A stretch of 64,000 nt of DNA, taken from Candidatus Sulfotelmatobacter sp. GTDB lineage: Bacteria > Acidobacteriota > Terriglobia > Terriglobales > Acidobacteriaceae. The stretch is from assembly GCA_036500765.1 (NCBI GenBank), contig DASYBM010000016.1, positions 558,001 through 622,000 of the forward strand. The letters are read 5' to 3'. A model generated the notes under the pieces. The model was not told the origin of the DNA, did not search any database, and saw only the letters and a list, made by a program, of their open reading frames with translations. Of this stretch, positions 60,674 through 64,000 are shown in pieces (position 1 is the stretch's first letter; each line of letters opens with the position of its first letter). The translations under genes were made by a program, and so were the position numbers.

Positions 60674-63133
60674 ATGAAACCAGAAGCAACCAGCGTCACC
60701 GTACATCTCACCGGCGGCAAAGAAATTTCATTTGAAACCGGAAAGCTCGCCAAACAAGCTGGCGGATCGGCCGTGGTGCGCCTCGGCGAGAACGTCGTGC
60801 TCGCCGCCGCAACTTCCAATCCGGATCCGCGCGAAGGCATCGACTTCTTCCCGCTCACCGTCGACTATCGCGAATACACCTACGCTGGCGGACGTTTCCC
60901 CGGCGGCTTCATCAAGCGCGAAGGCCGCATGAGCGAGCGCGAAGTGCTTACCAGCCGCCAGATCGATCGACCGGTGCGTCCGATGTTTGCCGAAGGATTT
61001 AAGTGCGAGACGCAGGTCATCGCCTTCGTGCTTTCCGCGGACAGTAATAACGACCCTGACGTTCTCGGCATCAACGCCGCCTCTGCCGCTTTGACACTTT
61101 CGGACATTCCATTTCTCGGACCGATCGGCGCGGTGCGCGTGGGCATGATCAATGGCGCGTTCGTGGTGAATCCCACGTATGACGAAATGCGCGAGGGACT
61201 GCTGAACATCATGGTCGTCGGAACCGCCGACGGCATCGTGATGATCGAGTCTGGCGCGAAAGAAGTGAAGGAAGAGACAGTCGTTGACGCGATCGAGTTC
61301 GGCCATACCGAAATCAAAAAGATCTGCGCCGCGCTGAGCGATCTGCGCGCGAAAGTCGGCAAGACGAAGCGCACCGTCGAGCCTCCGCAATTCGACGACG
61401 CGTACTACAACGATCTGAAAAAGAAAGTCGGCGCCGAACTCACCGACGCGCTCGACACGAAGAAGCATCCCAAGGCAGAAAGCTACGCGCTCGTCAAAGA
61501 TATCAAGAAAAAGCTGCAAGCGGAGTTGCCGCCGGACGATGACGAAGCCAAGGACAAACTCAAGCATTATTACGAGACGCTGCGTGAGCGCATTTTCCGC
61601 GAGCAGGTAATCAATCAGAAGCGGCGTCCGGATGCGCGGGCATTCGACGAAGTCCGCGAAATCTGGATCGAAGCCGGCGTCCTGCCCAGAACCCACGGCA
61701 GCGCCATCTTCACCCGCGGCGAAACCCAAGCCCTGGTTACAACCACTCTCGGTACCAGCGACGACATGCAGCGCCTGGAAGGCTTCGAAGGCGAAGCCAA
61801 GAAAAGATTTCTCTTACATTATAATTTTCCTCCGTTTTCGGTGGGAGAGGTTGGGTTTATGCGGGGAGCGGGCCGGCGCGAGATTGGGCATGGGGCGCTG
61901 GCGGAGCGGGCCGTGTCGACTGTGTTGCCGACCGAAGACAAATGGCCTTATGCGATGCGCGTGGTTTCCGACATTCTGGAGTCGAATGGATCATCGTCAA
62001 TGGCAACCATCTGCGGCGCGTCGATTGCGCTGATGGATGCGGGCGTTCCGTTGAAGGCTCCCGTGGCCGGAGTTGCAATGGGACTGGTGAAGGAAGGCGA
62101 CGAGTACGCCATCCTGACCGACATAGCGGGCGCGGAAGATCATTACGGCGACATGGACTTCAAAGTTGCCGGGACCAGAGACGGCATCACGGCGCTACAA
62201 ATGGATATTAAAGTTGCCGGCATCACGGCGCAGATCATGCGCGAGGCGCTGGCGCAGGCGCAGCGGGGAAGGATGCACATCCTCGGCAAGATGGAGGAAG
62301 TGATCACGACGGGGCGCGAGAAGATTTCCGATTACGCGCCGCGCTTCTACACCGTGCAAATTCCGGTCGACAAGATTCGCGACCTGATCGGGCCGGGCGG
62401 CAAGATGATTCGCTCGATCGTGGAGCAGACCGGCGTGAAGATCGACGTGGAGGATTCCGGGCTGGTGAAGGTGGCGTCGAGCGACCAGGAATCGGCGGCG
62501 AAGGCGCTCCAGATTATCGGCGACATTACGGCGACGGCCGAGGTAGGAAAAACCTATCTCGGGAAGGTTACGCGGCTGGCCGACTTTGGCGCGTTCGTCG
62601 AGATTCTGCCGGGCACCGACGGGTTGCTGCACATCAGCGAAGTGGCCGAGCATCGCATTGCCGATGTGCGCGACGAACTGAAAGAGGGCGATCAGGTTCT
62701 GGTGAAGGTGCTGGCGGTGGAAGGCAACCGCATCCGGCTATCGCGCAAAGCGATTCTGAAAGAGCAGCGGGCGAAGATGGGCGGCGGCGAGGCTCCGCCC
62801 GTTGATGCTGGGATGGCGCCCGCGCATGGTGGCGATAGTGACGAGCCGGCGCCGGCCATGACGGGTTCGCTGGTGATCGAGGGCGGCGGAGATTTTCCGG
62901 ATGAGCCGAGCGACGAGCCGAATTTCAATCGCGATGGACCGCCGCACGTGAGTGCCGGCGGCGGCGATCGGCCTCCGCGCCGGGATGGCGGCGGAGATCG
63001 CGGACGCGGCGGGCGACCTGGCGGCGGAGGCGGACGCGGCCGGGGACGTGGCGGACGTCCGGGCGGCGGTGGTGGCGACCGCGGGCGGGGCGGGCGTCCG
63101 GGCGGCGGCGGTGGTGGCGGGGGACGGCACTAG
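60674..63133 (+). CDS. pnp: Polyribonucleotide nucleotidyltransferase (PNPase) with RGG-type tail
   Basis: 819 residues against the usual ~700-750. Two RNase PH-like domains are present (first RFPGGFIKREGRMSEREVLT; second MRGAGRREIGHGALAERA and the catalytic region around DIAGAEDHYGDMDFKVAGT). A KH domain (~555-615, GPGGKMIRSIVEQTG) and an S1 domain (~625-695, GKVTRLADFGAFVEILPGTD) follow. The extra ~60 C-terminal residues are Gly/Arg/Asp repeats (GRGGRPGGGGGRG), resembling RNA-binding RGG tails. It phosphorolytically degrades RNA 3' to 5' as part of the degradosome. A ribosome-binding site AAAGGA precedes the ATG. Confidence 0.97.
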   Translation: MKPEATSVTVHLTGGKEISFETGKLAKQAGGSAVVRLGENVVLAAATSNPDPREGIDFFPLTVDYREYTYAGGRFPGGFIKREGRMSEREVLTSRQIDRPVRPMFAEGFKCETQVIAFVLSADSNNDPDVLGINAASAALTLSDIPFLGPIGAVRVGMINGAFVVNPTYDEMREGLLNIMVVGTADGIVMIESGAKEVKEETVVDAIEFGHTEIKKICAALSDLRAKVGKTKRTVEPPQFDDAYYNDLKKKVGAELTDALDTKKHPKAESYALVKDIKKKLQAELPPDDDEAKDKLKHYYETLRERIFREQVINQKRRPDARAFDEVREIWIEAGVLPRTHGSAIFTRGETQALVTTTLGTSDDMQRLEGFEGEAKKRFLLHYNFPPFSVGEVGFMRGAGRREIGHGALAERAVSTVLPTEDKWPYAMRVVSDILESNGSSSMATICGASIALMDAGVPLKAPVAGVAMGLVKEGDEYAILTDIAGAEDHYGDMDFKVAGTRDGITALQMDIKVAGITAQIMREALAQAQRGRMHILGKMEEVITTGREKISDYAPRFYTVQIPVDKIRDLIGPGGKMIRSIVEQTGVKIDVEDSGLVKVASSDQESAAKALQIIGDITATAEVGKTYLGKVTRLADFGAFVEILPGTDGLLHISEVAEHRIADVRDELKEGDQVLVKVLAVEGNRIRLSRKAILKEQRAKMGGGEAPPVDAGMAPAHGGDSDEPAPAMTGSLVIEGGGDFPDEPSDEPNFNRDGPPHVSAGGGDRPPRRDGGGDRGRGGRPGGGGGRGRGRGGRPGGGGGDRGRGGRPGGGGGGGGRH

Positions 63134-63180
63134 AACCCTGGGCCACGGATCTTCACAGATTTTCACGGATCAAAACTAAC

Positions 63181-63215
63181 AAGGGCTGCGGCGAATGCTG
63201 CGGCCTTTTTTCTTT
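63181..63215 (+). terminator. Rho-independent terminator of pnp
   Basis: AAGGGCTGCGGC and GCTGCGGCCTT form a stem with two G-T pairs around a GAAT loop, followed by TTTTTTCTTT. It lies 47 bases after the pnp stop. Confidence 0.8.
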
Positions 63216-63494
63216 CCCTGAACCGAACCCCTCAGCCACAGAGGGCACAGAGGCACACCGAGGAATTCAGGGTCACGACTTTGGAATAGTTTTCGTGACA
63301 GCGAGCAAGAAGTCGGCGGGAGGTCGCGGTGGCAACACGGAATTGCGGAGTTTGATGCTACAGCGCCTGGTGTAGGCGGCGAACAAATATCACCGAGATT
63401 TATTTCCGGGAATCTTCATGGGCATAGCTAAATGCTGCTTTTGCAATAGGTATGCGCGGAGTGCCTGAATGTAGTGAGGAGCTTCTGGTTTTCG

Positions 63495-63510
63495 TGGCAG
63501 TCGGTTTGCT
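63495..63510 (+). promoter_or_regulatory. Sigma-54-like -24/-12 element
   Basis: TGGCAGTCGGTTTGCT matches TGGCAC-N5-TTGCW at all but one fixed base and has exact GG-N10-GC spacing (GG 63496-63497, GC 63508-63509). It would start transcription near 63521, 30 bases before the GTG of the downstream gene. Confidence 0.5.
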
Positions 63511-63550
63511 ACTTCTCCAAAAGAGCCGAATGGCTCCTGGAGGATTTTTT

Positions 63551-64000
63551 GTGAAAACACGGATTCAGTCACTTTCATTTCTCGCCACCCTGGCAGTCGT
63601 CCTCGGTATGATCTCCTGGGGCAGCATGCTAAATGCGCAATCGACTCCATCGAGTTCCAGCCCGGCCGATCAGGCTCAGCCGGCGCCGACGCCAGATACT
63701 CCGCCTACACAACAGCCTGCTCCGACACCAGCGCCTGATGCTACGACTCCTTCGCAGGAAGCGCCTTCCGCGGCTCCTTCGCAGACTCCTTCGCAAACTC
63801 CGGATCAGACGCAGACGCCGGACTCGAAGCCGGACACTTCGGCCACCCCGAATGCGACCGATACGCCGAGCGCAGCCGGCACGCAGACGTTCTCCGGTAC
63901 GGTTGAGAAGTCTGGCGACAAGTATGTGCTGAAGACCGATTCGGGCAAGACCTATGACATCGATCATCAGGACGATGTGAAGAAGTTTGACGGCAAGCGC
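63551..64000 (+). CDS. Secreted Pro/Gln/Thr-rich protein with DUF5818-like domain (partial)
   Basis: 150 codons are present before the right edge cuts the gene. It starts at a GTG (63551) with GGAGG seven bases upstream. A signal peptide (KTRIQSLSF then a hydrophobic run to LNAQ) is followed by ~85 residues of Pro, Thr, Gln and Ser, including an APSQTPSQTP repeat. A small beta-rich domain then begins, TFSGTVEKSGDKYVLKTDSG, resembling DUF5818 domains of acidobacterial secreted proteins. Function unknown. Confidence 0.8.
   Translation, partial: MKTRIQSLSFLATLAVVLGMISWGSMLNAQSTPSSSSPADQAQPAPTPDTPPTQQPAPTPAPDATTPSQEAPSAAPSQTPSQTPDQTQTPDSKPDTSATPNATDTPSAAGTQTFSGTVEKSGDKYVLKTDSGKTYDIDHQDDVKKFDGKR

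Larger units (their letters stand above)
63134..63550. other. Spacer between pnp and the secreted-protein gene
   Basis: No gene seen. It holds the pnp terminator and a dispersed-repeat fragment (63234-63265, complement of CTCTGTGCCCTCTGTGG). A sigma-54-like promoter motif at 63495 precedes the gene at 63551. Confidence 0.5.

Noticed and set aside
60728..61729. 333-codon antisense open frame within pnp
   Set aside because: PNPase is unambiguous on the other strand. The antisense frame reflects codon bias.

Overview
The window looks like a chromosomal segment of an acidobacterium (Terriglobia/Koribacter-like). That is an inference from an exosortase-type exopolysaccharide (EPS) gene set, He_PIG-repeat proteins, the LemA/TPM pair, a DUF5818-like secreted protein, RskA/ECF sigma pairs, a high visual GC content and many dispersed intergenic repeats. 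No rRNA, replication origin, CRISPR array or intact insertion sequence was seen. One tRNA (Asp, GTC) is present.

Layout. (1) 1-1006: 5' part of an MBL-fold metalloprotein with a CmlA-like N-terminus, running off the left edge. (2) 1355-26073: a large EPS locus. All genes from 26073 down to 4754 lie on the minus strand, many joined by 4-bp ATGA/GTGA overlaps. In transcription order: a degenerate NtrC-like regulator, Wza-type export protein, outer-membrane beta-barrel, Wzz-type chain-length protein, ExeA/XrtA-type ATPase, CpsD-type tyrosine kinase, EpsB-type initiating sugar transferase, phosphodiesterase-like enzyme, GT4, GT2, FemAB-like acyltransferase, polysaccharide deacetylase, nucleotidyltransferase-like protein, GT2, O-antigen-ligase/Wzy-like protein, a glycoside-hydrolase-like lipoprotein and another GT2. 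A second, larger paralogue of the hydrolase faces this operon from 1355. (3) 26074-28067: a 785-bp control region and a divergent LuxR-type regulator with a 15-bp tandem-repeat tail. Both regulators lack the receiver phosphoacceptor Asp. (4) 28468-37525: tRNA-Asp, DUF1697 protein, RraA-like protein and a complete RND efflux operon (adaptor, permease, TolC). (5) 37695-49983: LemA / nucleotidyltransferase-like / TPM-domain operon, PilZ protein, persulfide dioxygenase-rhodanese fusion, orphan XylF-like binding protein, acetyl-CoA synthetase, ECF sigma and RskA anti-sigma, zinc-ribbon/Sel1 protein and cytochrome c. (6) 50260-55250: Tat-exported ferritin-like protein with TatA, threonine synthase, alpha/beta hydrolase and an AlaX-type alanyl-tRNA editing protein.

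(7) 55.4-60.0 kb is an accessory patch: a VOC protein, a frameshifted PD-(D/E)XK-like gene, a brnT/brnA toxin-antitoxin module with a frameshifted toxin, and an unrecognised two-gene module (winged-helix protein plus HEPN-like/winged-helix protein). Two ~170-200-bp direct repeats bracket brnTA. (8) 60076-64000: housekeeping rpsO-pnp with a terminator, then a secreted Pro/Gln-rich protein cut by the right edge and preceded by a sigma-54-like promoter motif.

The best leads for something new are three. The first is the pair of phosphorylation-blind regulators at the EPS locus, one of which also lacks the sigma-54-contact loop. The second is the two-gene HEPN/winged-helix module at 58.6-60.0 kb. 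The third is a palindromic REP-like repeat family, one copy of which has become in-frame coding sequence inside the anti-sigma factor gene.
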